Positions 45,401 to 57,527 of a stretch of 64,000 nt of DNA are shown one piece after another; the first letter of the stretch is position 1, and each line of letters begins with the position of its first letter. Both the position numbers and the translations under genes were made by a program. The stretch comes from Impatiens glandulifera (lineage: Eukaryota; Streptophyta; Magnoliopsida; Ericales; Balsaminaceae): NCBI RefSeq assembly GCF_907164915.1, contig NC_061863.1, positions 32,957,133 to 33,021,132 on the forward strand, in the 5' to 3' direction. The notes under the pieces were generated by a model. It ran no database searches. It was not told the DNA's origin and was given only the letters and a program-made list of their open reading frames with translations.

Positions 45401-45846
45401 CTGAATTGACTTCTCCACAATATTATTCAGAAGGCAGAAAGGGTATTTTAGAACTTTCTTTTTCCCATTGATGTAAACCGGACCGCGGATGTCCGATAAG
45501 AGAGTCTGCATTTCTGAAATAGTATCGGTCGGAATCACGATGTCGAATGAGTGGCCCTACAATGGAAGTTCGGAGAACTCGGCGAATAAGGTTTCGTAGA
45601 TAGATATCTAGACCCCCTTCAACATCGCCTCAATGGAATCTCCAACAACTTTTCCAAAACTAAAGAATTTTCGGACATCATATTCATAGAGAATGAAAGG
45701 TCCGCCGAGGAACTTCCTAAGACCAAAAGCCTCCAGGATTTTGATCATATCAACAACGTCCTGCTGTTCATATACATAGACAGATTCGAAATCTACCTGT
45801 TAGATATTTTGAGAGAATGAAACAATCTTTTCAACAAGACATCTTA
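42404..45846 (-). pseudogene. E4 aORF
   Basis: Minus-strand homologue of the E2/E3 aORF. The N-terminal part (about 45790-45400) reads QVDFESVYVYEQQDVVDMIK and LGGPFILYEYDVRKFF, then KKKVLKYPFCLLNNIVEKSI. The open stretches 45172-44735, 44725-44486 and 44479-44183 give the Ser/Thr/Lys-rich and Val/Ala-rich middle. The 43900-43300 part is badly broken. A coiled-coil region (43038-42796) and an RGG tail (42510-42420) end it. The N-terminal ATG is lost or frameshifted. The final VKREEQ motif is not seen. Confidence 0.72.
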
Positions 45847-46565
45847 GAGTTTGAAGAAGAATATAGACAAAGAGGTTTAGGGTTTCTTTTAGAGAGAAGG
45901 AAGAGCACAAAGGATTCTAAGTTTTTTTAGAAATCTCAAAGAAAGTGTGAAAATCCTTTTTGGCTTGCAAGTCATCTTTAAATAGAATTTGAACAGTCAT
46001 TTGTCCAAAAGACATTATTAAAAATTAGACTGTCATTTCATTTAAAAACTTTTTCCCATGAAGAGTCATCATTTTAAAAGGACGTCATTTAAAAGCCATT
46101 AGATATATTAGTCACATTTTTAACATTGAGAGACACATGTCTTCAAGTTATTCGATATTTAGAAATGTGACTGTTTATTTTCTAGGCGGGAAAAGTACAT
46201 AGACAGCTCATGAGACGATGGACAGTTGTCCCACTCGTCCGAAGGTGAAACGTCTAAGTGTGCACATAGTTAGACGTCGTCTATGCCATCCGCATGCCTT
46301 GCGTCTAAGCTGGGTAGACGCCTTGTTGGAACGGTGTCTAAACACGCACGTCTACATATGTCTAACTTAGATCTGTTCGGACGACGTCTAAACACGCACG
46401 TCTTCAGTCGTATAACATGCATATATTCTGACGGCGTCTAAACACGCACATCTATAGACATCTAACCACGCTTAAACAATAAGTTTCTTTAGGAATAACA
46501 CGTCCGATACATGATATCTTTAGATGACTGATCTAATTAGTCTGATTGAGACCTCTGTTTATACA
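45847..46565 (-). promoter_or_regulatory. Palindrome cluster and promoter-like leader upstream of E4 aORF
   Basis: On the minus strand, AGAC/GTCT palindromes (46565-46215) are followed by a TATTTAAAG box at about 45985-45977 and an AAACCCTAAAC telo-box at about 45884-45874, then the aORF. The order and spacing match E3, although the sequence between has diverged. Confidence 0.55.
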
Positions 46566-46630
46566 CGTCTGTCCAGCTACTTTAATCAACAAATTTTCCC
46601 CTCAATTTGTGCTTGTTTAATTAAATTAAA

Positions 46631-47932
46631 TTAATTTAGATCTACAAGACCCAAAATATTTCTAAAATAAGAAAAGTTAGTCTCGGGGAGTGGCTTTGTG
46701 AACGCGTCTGCCACTTGCTGATCTGTTGGAATATATTCTAGACGAATATGCTTTTGACTGACATGCTCTCGGATGAAATGGTGTCGGATGTCGATATGCT
46801 TTGTTCGAGAGTGCAACACCGGGTTGTATATGATTTCTATGGCACTGGTGTTGTCACAGTAAATTGGTGACTCATCCACCTTAATGCTGTAGTCCCTTAG
46901 CTATTATTGAACCCACAAGAGTAGAGAGCAACAACTGCATACATCAAGGTACCCGGCCTCTGTTGTAGACGTAGTGACGAACGTCTGCTTCTTGCTGAAT
47001 CATGAAATCTGATGATCACCAAGGAACTGGCAAGTTTCACTAGTGCTCTTTCGATTAATCTTGCAGCCTGCATAATCTTCATCAAAATAGCTAATTAAAT
47101 TGAAATTGGAATCCTTCGGATACCACAATCACACATTTTGAGTTCCCTTTAAATACTTTAAAATACGCTTAGCAGAAATATAGTGAGATTGTTTAGGGTT
47201 AGCCTGAAATCTTCCACAGATGCCAAACACATATAGGATGTCTGGTCGACTAGTAGTTAGGTCGAGTAGTGAACTGATGATCCCTCTATATGCAGTGATA
47301 TCAATACTCTATCCATCTTCATCCTTGTCGAGCTTGCAGGAAGAATTCATTGGAGTGTCAGCAGTGAACAACTCTCCAATTCGAACTTCTTTAGCAGCTC
47401 CCTTGTGTACTTGGCCTAGTTGATGAATATGTCATCTTCAAGTTGACGAACTTGAATACCAAGGAAGAATGTCAATTCTCCCATCATTTTCATCTCGAAC
47501 TTATCATGCATCAACTTAGAAAATTTCTCACATAGTTTGGAGTTAGTTAATCCAACTAGACTTGAACAAGCAAATTATGAGAATCTTTAACAAATCTAAT
47601 AAAAGTTTTGTCTACTGTGCCAATAATAAAATCATGATCAAACAATTTTTTTGTTAAAGTGTCATACCAAGCTCTAAGAGTTTGCTTAAGACCATATAAG
47701 TCTTTGTACTATTTAAAAACATGATTAGGAAGGATATGATATTTAAAACCAGGAGGTTGTTCAACATACACATCCACATTTAAAATTTCATTTAAAAATG
47801 CACGTTTTACATCCATTTGATAAACTTTAAATTTTTTGAATAATTCATAAGATAAGAAGATTTGAATAGCTTCAAGTCTAGAAATAAGAGCGAATGACTT
47901 CTCAAAGTCAATTCCTTATTCTTTCCTATAGC
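46631..47932 (-). pseudogene. E4 reverse transcriptase (C-terminal part) and RNase H
   Basis: On the minus strand the reading gives [19 protein letters not shown] and [10 protein letters not shown] near 47850-47750 (RT fingers/palm), then LYGLKQ. The segment that should hold the catalytic YVDD (near 47565) has a short deletion: the LLVQV before it and the TNY-like part after it are joined without the two Asp codons. RNase H follows, ending at 46631 with YCDNTSAIEI, HIDIRHHFIREH and TDQQVADAFTKPLPE. Numerous stops. Confidence 0.8.
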
Positions 47933-47940
47933 ATTGAGCT

Positions 47941-48511
47941 TAGGGTGTTCATCGGTTCGGTTTTTGGGTTAATCGAGTTCCTCGGTTCGGTTTATTCAAA
48001 TTTTTATTTTTATAGACAATTCGAAAACCGAACCGAATTCGAATAAATTCTAATTCAAACGGAATTGAATTCGAATTTTCTTTTATTTTTTGGAATAACT
48101 GAGAACTAGCATAACACCTCACAGTCATGGCTCCATTCATAAACTCAAAATCAATTGCACCAGCCGAGAATTGAACCCGGGTCTATACCGTGGCAGGGTA
48201 CTATTCTACCACTAGACCATTGATTCTTTTCTTTCTTTCTTCTTTTATTATTAAATCTTGAATTCAAAATACTCTAATTTGATTATTTGAACTTTTTTTA
48301 AGCTAAGTTTGGAAGAATAAATAATAAAAAATGAATTCAGTTTTTGGTTTGGTTTTCGAGTTGAAACACAAACTCGAAAACTAATTCGAAACCCGTATTT
48401 GAATTCGAATTGGTTTGAAACCGAAAATGAAATTTGAATTCGATTTATTTGAATTCGGTGAATTCGAATTTGGTTGGATATTTGGTTCAGACCAAATATT
48501 GAACACCTTTA
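47941..48511. mobile_element. hAT-like MITE carrying a tRNA-Gly-like sequence
   Basis: 571 bp with terminal inverted repeats TAGGGTGTTCA (left) and TAAAGGTGTTCA (right, minus strand). It is flanked by 8-bp sequences ATTGAGCT (47933-47940) and CTTGAGTT (48512-48519) that agree at six of eight positions. An 8-bp duplication and a TAGGG-type end fit the hAT superfamily. The body is rich in repeated GAATTCGAATT and GGTTCGGTTT. It cuts the E4 RT sequence between ARLVTQ and the following segment. Confidence 0.68.
48156..48226 (-). tRNA. tRNA-Gly(GCC)-like sequence inside the hAT-like MITE
   Basis: The minus strand reads TGGTCTAGTGGTAGAATAG, then TACCCTGCCACGGTAT, then GACCCGGGTTCAATTCTCGG and CTGGTGCA. 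D arm, anticodon arm (loop CTGCCAC, anticodon GCC) and T arm can all form. The 3' acceptor strand CTGGTGC is normal, but the 5' strand reads GAATCAA, leaving two mismatches and one G-T pair. The internal A and B boxes look intact, so pol III transcription is possible, while a mature tRNA is doubtful. Confidence 0.68.
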
Positions 48512-48519
48512 CTTGAGTT

Positions 48520-49930
48520 ACTAATCGAGCTTTATTTCTCACAGCCAATCCAACTTCACTTATCTAGTTTCCAAAACCCCATTGGTTCCAATAACCGATT
48601 GATTAGTCGGTCTTTGAGTCATATGCCACACTTTATTTCTTTCAAATTGATTCAACTCCTCTTACATGGAATTGATCTGATCTAGATCAGCAAAAGCTTC
48701 ATCAATCTTCTTTGGCTCAATTTGAGAAATAAAGGTGGAATTTGCTATTTCATCCAATAAACTACGTCTCTTCTTAAGAGGAACATTAGTATTGCCAATT
48801 ATTAATTCTGGTGGATGATTTTTGTTCCATTTGAAGATTGGTCCTAAAAGATCAGACGTCTGGTTAGACGGCCCTGCGACGTCCGAACTTTTAGCCTTCT
48901 GCTGACTTGTCTAGACTTCTAGTTGAATCTCAACCAGATCAGCCATTTGATTAGACAAGTACATCTTGTTGACTGGAGCTACATCATCACTATCAGATTA
49001 GAGAATAACAGCTTTCAACCTGTTAGAAACTTCAATGATCTCATCAGAGTTACTTTAGATAGATTCATCATAAACAACATGATAGGATTCTTCAACAGTT
49101 AGTGTTTGATTATTAAACACTCTATAAGCTTAACTGATTGAAGAATATCCTAACATGATTCCAGCATCTTCTTTAGCATAAAAAATAGTCAAATGATTTT
49201 TCCTATTGTTATGAATAAAACACTTACATCCAAATATCCTAAAATATGAGACTTTAGTAATTATTTCATAAAATATTTTATAAGGTGTTTTATTAAACCG
49301 CTTTTTAATTATTAACCTATTTTGTGTGTAACAAGCTATGTTTATGGCTTTTGCTCATAGATTTTGAGAAACACCTGAGTCGGCTAGCATAGATCTCGCT
49401 GCTTCATTTAGTGTTCTGAATCTCCTCTCAGCAACACCATTTTTCTGTGGAGTTCTAGCACTAGGCAACTCGTGTCTAATACCAAACTCCTCAAGGTAAG
49501 AAAATAGGCGTCTGTTGGTGAACTCGGTTCCCCGGTCACTTATAATTTTGAAGATACTTAATGATTTTTCATTTTAAAGTCTTCTAAGGATATTTATCAA
49601 ATACTCAGCAGTCTAATTCTTTGAAGGTAGAAATATAACCCAAGTATATCTTGAAAAATCATCAATTATGACCAGAGTGAATCTCATTCCTCTCAAGTTT
49701 TTTACTGGAATTGGACCGAACAGGTCCATGTACAATAGTTTCAGGCATCGGTTGGATTGAGATTTTCCTTTACTCTTAAAAGTTGATCTAACATGTCTTC
49801 CCAATTGGAAAGCAGGACAAACATTGTCCTCTGAAAACTTGAATTTTGGTAAACCAGAAACTAAATCATGTGAACAAATGTTATTAATAATTTTAAAATT
49901 AAGATGATTTAATCTCTTATCCATAGTCAG
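48520..49930 (-). pseudogene. E4 integrase and RT start
   Basis: On the minus strand, 49924-49613 reads the pre-integrase end and core start (LLYMDLFGPIPVKNL; FTLVIIDDFSRYTWVIFLPS) with the first catalytic Asp. At about 49410 the reading NGVAERRFRTLNEAARSM holds the catalytic Glu. The C-terminal part continues with FGCKCFIHNN and MLGYSS to about 49080, then the linker and RT start (WNKNHPPELIIGN; EPKKIDEA; ELNQFERNKVW) near 48850-48640. Stops and frameshifts throughout. Confidence 0.78.
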
Positions 49931-50029
49931 TTTTGATCATTTTTGACTATCATGCATACATGATTAGATATCTTATTTTTCTAGTTCATTTTGTGAGAGT
50001 TTCCTACTCTACTTCCAGTCAACAGCGTG

Positions 50030-50330
50030 TTGCCCTGCTAATCCTTAACCAGACATGCATGCGTTTGAAAATCAAAAGTATATCCATTGTCACATAATTG
50101 ACTTATGTTAATCAGGTTATAACACAGGTTCTTAACAAGTAGCATGTTGTTGATGGTGAGGTTATCATGGATAATCTTACCCTTACCCATGGTTTTACCC
50201 TTGTTGTTGTCACCAAAAGTGATCTTAGGCCTAGTGCACTTCGTCACTTCGGTTAGTAGCCGTCTGTCTCTAGAAATGTGTCTGAAACAACCACTGTCTA
50301 AATACCAGACGGATTCCTCCAAGCTGCTGA
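50030..50330 (-). pseudogene. E4 protease
   Basis: The open stretch 50322-50038 begins MEESVWYLDSGCFRHISRD, with the intact D-S-G catalytic triplet of copia aspartic protease. It continues with KITFGDNNKGKTMGKG and the LCYNLINISQLCDNG segment leading to integrase. A stop follows at 50037. It is the same domain as in E5, where the triplet is D-S-R. Confidence 0.78.
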
Positions 50331-51974
50331 CCTATTGTACATATAAAAATACATATTTACAACTTTTGGTACCCACATTTAATTGGGTCCGCGGTTAATC
50401 AGTCCCTTGGGATTCCATATTTGATTTATTTTGATGGATTTTCCTTGTTGTGTTGTGAGCAGTGCGTAATATTTCGGCTTATCAGACATCTTCTTGCTAG
50501 CAGCTGATCCGTTAACCTTAGAGGATGGTTTTTGTCTAAAATTACTTGATTTTTGGTCAGGTTTTGGTTTGCCAGACTTTCTGGCTGCTCCCTACCTGGG
50601 CTTTAGCCAACTTTCAGTTGGCTTCATATAAATAAGCTCATCCTTTAAGGTTAGATCTTCACTACTTTGATCAGTCCCATTTTCAGTTAAACTTCCCCTA
50701 ACAAAGCTTATATCCTTAAGCTTGTCTTTCACTGGGTTTAACTTCTTATTAGACTTGTCTAGATTGGTATTGTCAAATCCTAAACCGGATTTGCATCCGG
50801 CATGCTTTAGTAGACTAATCTGATGTCTGACTGCATCTCTAGACCTCGTCCTAGAACTAACCATATAAGACAAATGTTGGTTTTCAGAAGAAAGTGTTTG
50901 AATCTCTTCCTTGAGCTTCTTATTCTCAGATGTGAGCTCAACCATCTTGTTTTCAAAAACTTTTAGTTCAGGTGCTTGAGATGAGGAGGTGTTGTTGGTT
51001 TTGTTCTTTGAACTCATCTCGTTCAAAGAGTCTAACAACTTCTTGTTCTCCATGACCATATCATTGAGTGCAGCAGTTAAATTATCTCTTGTGAACTCTT
51101 CTGAGGAGATGTCAAATAACTTAGAATCATAATCTTCCATGAAGCAAGTAACAACTTCATCATCACTTTCGCTGGATGGGAGTCGTCCAAATCGCTTTTG
51201 GCCCATCCTACTTTGCTTACAGCAGCCATTAGAGCCTTCTGCTCCTTGTTCTTCTTGTCATCTTTGTGCTTGTCATCACGCTTTGGCTTTCTGCATTCAG
51301 CTTTGAAGTGTTATAGTTTATCACATTTAAAGAACTTTAAGTTAGCCTTATAGTTACTTTTATCATTATTGTTATTATTTGAAGATCTTGAGTTATGATT
51401 GCTCTTCTTCATGAATTTGCCGAATTTCTTCACGAATAGAGTCATTGCATCGCTGTTGATCAGCTCGGCGACAGCCTTCACAGCAACTATAGCGGTTGGT
51501 GGCTCTTCAATAGTCACTAGAATCTTTGTAGTGATGGAAGATGTGGATAGATCCTCTTCATTCCTAGAGTTTAGCTCAAACTCGTAGGCCTTCAGATCGG
51601 TAAACAAATCATGTAGTTCCATCTTGTTAAGGTCCTTGGACTCCCTCATAGACATCGTTTTATGTCCCACTCCCTATGTAGAGCACGCATGACTTTGATT
51701 ACAACCTCTCTATTGCTGTAAGTCTTGCCCAGCTTGGTGAGATCAATGATGATCTTGCTAAATCTTTCATCGAATTCATATATCTTTTCTCCAGGACGCA
51801 TCTTAATGTTGTCGAACTGTTGAGTGGAAACCATGATTTAGTTTTCTTTAGTTTTCTCGTTGCGTTCACACAGTTGGACTAACCGCTCCCAAATTTCTTT
51901 GGCAGATGTGCAGTTGGTGATCTTACTGAACATGTTGTCATCCAACGTCTTGTAGAGAATGTATCTTTCCATGT

Positions 51975-54033
51975 TGTTGGATCAAATTATTTTGACTAAG
52001 TGTTGAAATAATTTACCTTCTGATATTTTGATGATGAAATAACTTATGAGTTTCGATACAGGTGTATTGAGACAATATGTTATAAGACTTGGATCTAATG
52101 AGGGTCATTAGACCGATTTTGATTTTCATTCACATAAAATTAGACGCACAGTCTAACTCATCGGAGTTAGACATATAGTCTAATAGACGTGTAATTAGAC
52201 GGACGGTCTAACAGTTACACAGAATTAGACGTAAGTCTAATAGAATTAGACGTACAGTCTAACTCATCGGAGTTAGACGTGTAGTCTAATATGTGTAAAG
52301 AATTAGACGGATGGTCTAATGAATACACGGAATTAGACGTAAGTATAATAGATATAGACGTACAGTCTAACTCATCGGAGTTATACGTGTAATCTAATAG
52401 ATGTAAAGAATTAGACGGATAGTCTAATGAATACACGGAATTAGACGTAAGTCTAATAGAATTAGACGTACAGTCTAACTCATCGGAGTTAGACGTGTAG
52501 TCTAATAGGTGTAAAGAATTAGACGGATGGTCTAATGAATACACGGAATTAGACGTAAGTCTAATAGAATTAGACGTACAGTCTAACTCATCAGAGTTAG
52601 ACGTGTAATCTAATATACTTGTAATTAGACGGGTAGTCTAATTGATATTCGGAATTAGACGGGTAGTCTAATTGATGTGAAAGTTAGACGTGAATCTAAC
52701 TCTTTTAGACAAGTCTGAGGTAGAACCGGAATTAGATGTGTCAGTCTAACTCATTGGATTTAGACGTGCTGGTTTAATGGTTATTGAATAATTAGACGTG
52801 TGGTCTAATTAGTGAAAGTTAGATGTGAGTCTAACTCCTTCAGACAAGTCTGAGGTAGAACCGGAATTAGACGTGCCGGTCTAATAGTTATTGAATAATT
52901 AGATGTGTGGTCTAATTAGTGAAAGTTAGACGTGCGTCTAACTCCTTCAGATAAGTCTGAGGTAGAATCGGAATTAGACGTGCCAGTCTAACTCAGTGGA
53001 GTTAGACGTGCCAATCTAATGGTTATTGTAATTAGACGCGAGTTTAATTCTATTAGACCAGGCGGTCTAATAGACGTTTTTCCATTAAAAGGACATGACT
53101 TATTTCATTAGACTGATTTTCACAATTCGTCTAACTGAAATACGTATAATGCTCAGTTTAAGCAGTACGCTTAAATCTAGCATTTTCCCTACCCACGTGC
53201 TATAGCTGTACCCTACTTCTACTCCACTTTTTTGTGAAGATTAGTACAGCAGCTATATGCATCCAATCAAGGAATGCCACGTAAGAGAATTTTCTTCACA
53301 TTACCCGTTTTGCAGGTACATCCCTGATGGAATATTCGGCGCACTACCAGTTCTGTACGGTCACGATCCTTGTGCTTAGAACCTGCTGTGTACAATGGAG
53401 GCTTTCCAATTGAAGAGTGCCACGTATCATTCTTGAAGATTCGACTGTTAGCTCCTGCTCAATATTTAATCAATCCTAAGGACAACGGACAATCTACCTT
53501 ACGAACAAGCGAATACAAACGAACAAGCAATCTGATTTTACAGAGAGAGAAACTACTCAATCATCTTGCTTACTGAACTTATACTGTGAAGCTTCTTTCT
53601 GATTGTATTGTGTGTGAATTGATAGAGAGAGCTAGAATCAAAACACCTTTAACTGAGTGATATTCTTCATGTTGTAATTGAACAGAAAGTGTTCTGTTCA
53701 ATAGTGAGCTAAGTGTGTGTGTAAATTGTATTTGATTCTTATCATCTTATAGTGAATCCTTCCGGTGGTTGGTAGAAGGGTGACGTAGGAGAGTTTCTCT
53801 GAACATCCATAAACAAACTGATGTGTTCTTCATTTCTGTCATCTTTTCATATTTCATCTTGTGCTTCAAACCCAAGTAAACAATTCCGACTTCAATCTGT
53901 TGCAAGTGTTTACACAAGTTTGCGTAGAATAGAAAGCGAATTAAATCCCTAACATGATTTTTTTCAAACTGTTTTTCATAAGTCTTCATCCTTAGCCAGA
54001 CCCCCGTCTCTATCAATAAAGTTGATCCTATCA
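51975..54033 (+). mobile_element. E5 5' LTR
   Basis: Starts TGTTGGATCAAATTATTTTG and ends GTTGATCCTATCA, 2059 bp. The palindrome array is at about 52080-53160. The conserved block GGGTGACGTAGGAG is at 53778-53791. The solo LTR at 22642-24637 belongs to the same family. Confidence 0.88.
52080..53160. repeat. Palindrome array, E5 5' LTR
   Basis: Mixed palindromes: ATTAGACGTAAGTCTAAT (52440-52457), ATTAGACGTACAGTCTAAC and GTTAGACGTGTAGTCTAAT, arranged in a higher-order unit of about 110 bp in the left half. In the right half the units are separated by CTTCAGACAAGTCTGAGG-type pieces. Confidence 0.88.
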
Positions 54034-54035
54034 AT

Positions 54036-54047
54036 TGGTATCAGAGC
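54036..54047 (+). other. E5 primer-binding site
   Basis: TGGTATCAGAGC, two bases after the LTR end, complementary to initiator-Met tRNA. Confidence 0.92.
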
Positions 54048-54082
54048 CTTGTTTCTATTCTCAAGCATTAAGAACCCAAAGT

Positions 54083-55259
54083 ATGTCTTGCATCAATGAA
54101 ATTCCTCTTCTGTCAAAGGACAACTACGATTTGTGGATGATAAGAATGCAAGCTCACTTGGCTGCTATTGATTATGATATGTGGAGTGTCATCATCGATG
54201 GCCCATAAAGATTGCAAAGCCAAGAAGTGAGTGGACCACTGAAGATAAGATGACCAACAACCTGGATAATGTTGCTAAGAACATTCTGTTCCAATCACTC
54301 AACACGAATATGTTTTGTGAGATCAAGTCCTGTTCCACTACAAAAGAGATATGGGATAAGCTCAACCAGATCCATGGTGTGAATTCTCAAGCAAAGAACA
54401 ACCAGAAAACATTCATTTGCAGTCAGAACAAGTCTAGATGGGCTGACAGCGATTCGGAGGAGCCTCCTGCCGAAAAAGAGAATGAAGCTGTAACTTGTCT
54501 GATGGAAGTTGACCAATCTAAGGTAAATGATATTTCTGCACCAGAATTTACAAACGAGGAGTTAACTAATGCACTCAATGAAATGGCTATTGAGTACAAA
54601 AAGTTAGCTGACTCTTTTTATAAAATGAAAGTTAAATATGAATCAACTGCTCTTTCTCCAAACCAAGAATCTGAACCGAAAGTTTTTGATGAAAACTTAA
54701 CAGAGATCTCATCTGAGAATGAGATGCTCAAAGAACAGGTTCAAACTCTTTCATCTGAAAACAAGAGACTAAACTATATTGTCAGTGCATGGACAAGGTC
54801 TGGTGATGCTGTCAAATATCAGATCAGCATGTTGAAATATGCTAGATCTAAATATGGATTGGGATTTGATAGCAATGATCCTAACCTTCCCTGCAAAAAG
54901 TCAAAGCCAAATGACAAGTTTAAGCCTATAAACTTTGTCAAAGGAAGTATGACTGACATTGAATCTGATCCTATTCATGAAGAAGTTGCTTTCAAAAATG
55001 AAATAGATTATGTTCCACCAACTGTTAGCTGGCTTAAGAATAAGCTATAAAAGGCTAATAAGTCTGGTAATTTAAAACCTGACTCTAAGTCAAGTAGTTT
55101 TAAAAGAAAACCTTCTTAAAAAATTAAAGGATCAGTGGCTAGCAGAAAGTCATCTACTAAGTCAAAATCTTATGCATTAATCACAACACAAAATAGGAAA
55201 TCCATTAGAATAACTCAAATATGGATTCCTAAGGGACTGATTGACCGAGGACCCAATTA
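54083..55259 (+). pseudogene. E5 gag without zinc knuckle
   Basis: Starts MSCINEIPLLSKDNYDLW at 54083. A frameshift lies near 54206; the open stretch 54181-55050 then runs through the N-terminal fold (LFQSLNTNMFCEIK). After NQKTFICSQN it jumps to RWADSDSEE, skipping the LKAYEFE region and the CCHC knuckle. The coiled coil (EISSENEMLKEQVQTLSSEN), the KYGLGFD segment and the VPPTVSWLKN motif are well kept. A stop at 55048 and another near 55258 follow. Without the knuckle it could not package RNA in the usual way. Confidence 0.82.
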
Positions 55260-55317
55260 AAGGTGGGTACCAAAAGATTGTAAATAACTATTTATGTAGG
55301 TACAAATAAATGAAGGA

Positions 55318-56661
55318 CTGGAGGAATCTGTATGGTATCTTGATAGCAGATGTTCTAGGCATATGACTGGAAACAGACGGCTTCTCACTAATATATCAGT
55401 CTTCTCTGGACCTAAGATCACATTTGGTGATAACAAGAAGGGTAAGACCATGGGTAAGGGTAATATTATCCATGGTAACCTAACTATTAATGACGTACTA
55501 CTTGTTGACAATCTGTGTTATAACTTAATTAGCATTAGTCAACTATGTGATAATGGTTTATCAGTAGACTTTCAAACTCATGCATGTCTAGTTAAAGACC
55601 AAGATGGAAACATTTTATTAACTGGAAGTAGAGTAGGAAACTCATATAAAATGAATTGGAAAAAAGAAATATCTGATCCTATGTGCATGATTGCCAAGAA
55701 TGACCAGAAATGGTTATGGCATAAACGTTTGAACCATCTGAATTTTATAACCATTAACAACATCTGTTCAACCAACTTAGTTATTGGTTTACTCAATCTT
55801 CAGTTTTCAAAGGACAAGATATGCATTGCTTGCCAGTTAGGAAAACAGAGCAGATCATCGTTCAAAAGCAAAGGAAAATCACAATCTAGCCGTATCCTAG
55901 AACTCTTACATATGGATCTTTTTGGTCCAATTCTTGTAAAAAGTATAGGAGGAATGAGATTTGCCTTAATTGTTATCGATGATTTTTCACGTTTTACATG
56001 GGTTGCATTTCTACCATCAAAAGATAAAACTGCTGAAAACTTGATTAGGATATTTAAAGGGATTCAGAATCAGAAATCTTTAAATATCACATGCATTAGA
56101 AGTGATTAGGGAACTGAATTCACTAACAGATACCTATCATCTTATCTTGAGGAGACTGGAATTAGGCACGAGTTGTTTAGTTCCAGAACTCCACAGCAAA
56201 ACGGCATTGCTGAGAGAAGAGTGAGAACACTGAAAGAAGCAGCGAGGTCTATGCTTGCTGAATTAGATGTTCCTCAGAGGTTCTGGGCAGAAGCCATTAG
56301 TACTGCTTGCTATACTCAAAACCGATCAATAATCAACAAATGTTTTGATAAAACTTCCTATGAACTGTATTATGGGAGAATTCCCACAGTTTCTTACTTT
56401 AAGATTTTTGGGTGTAAATGTTTTATTCATAACAATGGAAAGGTTTATTTGACTTCTTTTGATGCTAAAGCAGATGAGGGATTCATGTTGGGATACTCAT
56501 CCGTAAGCCAGGCTTACAGAGTATACAACAAAAGAACACAAACTATTGAAGAATCCCTTCATGTAGTTTTTGATGAGCCTGTTGAGAGCAAATCCAATGA
56601 ACCCATTGATCTTGCTGACAGACTGCAAGCGGCTAGTCTTGAGTCTGTAAGTGAAGAATAA
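55318..56661 (+). pseudogene. E5 protease end and integrase
   Basis: One frame with a single TAG at 56107-56109 and an end at 56659. Protease reads VWYLDSRCSRHMTG; the triplet D-S-R (55342-55350) has Arg for the usual Gly, so it is probably inactive. Integrase follows: zinc domain with His in WLWHKRLNHLN and Cys in KICIACQ; core with Asp in LLHMDLFGP, Asp in IRSD just before the stop, and Glu in NGIAERR (56212). All three core acids are present. The stop sits where a one-base change from a Gln codon would place it. The C-terminal part extends to RVYNKRTQTIEESLHVVFDE. Confidence 0.85.
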
Positions 56662-56667
56662 GAAACC

Positions 56668-57357
56668 TTGGACAAGCGGATGGCTCTATCTGATCATGTG
56701 GCTAATCCGGTTAAAGCTCAACCATATGTGCAAACTCCTGTTCAACAAGAAGTTGAGAGTTTGGATATCGCGGTGTCACCGGTTCAGATGACCAATCCCC
56801 TTGGTTCCAATTTCAGATGGAACAGAAATCAGCCACCAGAACTGATAATCGGAAATCTTTTTTCTCCTTGAAGGACAAGACGTCAACTGATGGATGAAAT
56901 GGTAAATTCTGCATTTATTTCTCAAATTAAACCAAAGAAGATTGGTGAAGCTATAGTTGATCCAGATTGGATCAATGCTATGCAAGAGGAGTTAAACCAA
57001 TTTGATAGAAATAAAGTGTGGTATCTTACTCCTAGACCAATTCAAGGTGAGTCAAGCAGAAGAAATGATGGTGTGTCAACCGAGACAAGATCCAGGCGGG
57101 CCCCAAGTACTGATGACAACCCTAGGCCAACCAAGAGAGGTGGTGGTCGAAGCGGTGCTGAGCATGGAGGAAGAAGTGGTGGTGGCCGGAGTAGGCTATC
57201 AAATGTTGATCAAGGTGGTCGTGCCAGTGTTGCTGAACGTGGAGGAAGATCAAGTGCAGGCGGTCGTGGTGGTCGCGGCTATCCTCATTTCATGAACATG
57301 CTCCCCGGGCAAGAGATGAGTCCAACCGATCCTCGAGTTAAAAGGGAAGAACAATGA
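56668..57357 (+). pseudogene. E5 RT start fused to aORF RGG tail
   Basis: After the integrase linker (56668-56871, with FRWNRNQPPELIIGN), the open stretch 56890-57357 begins with the RT start (SQIKPKKIGEAIVDPDWINA; LNQFDRNKVW). At about residue 51 (57040) it passes in frame to QGESSRRNDGVSTETRSR and the Gly/Arg-rich aORF tail (GGRSGG, GGRGGRGYP), ending DPRVKREEQ as in E2. About 5 kb of RT, RNase H and aORF is missing. The joint fused product is 155 codons and still open. Confidence 0.8.
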
Positions 57358-57512
57358 TCTCTCTTCTTTTACTCTACTTAATTGAACATGGTTTCTTGAT
57401 GGTTTTTCGAATACTGGTTTTTGGATGAATGATGTAAGTGAACAAGGTGCTTGTTTATTTATTTGATGAATGCATGTTTTGATATAGGTATGCTTGTCTG
57501 CAATTTCTTCAT

Positions 57513-57527
57513 CAAAAAGGTGGAAAT
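57513..57527 (+). other. E5 polypurine tract
   Basis: CAAAAAGGTGGAAAT before the 3' LTR start. One T interrupts the purine run. Confidence 0.82.
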
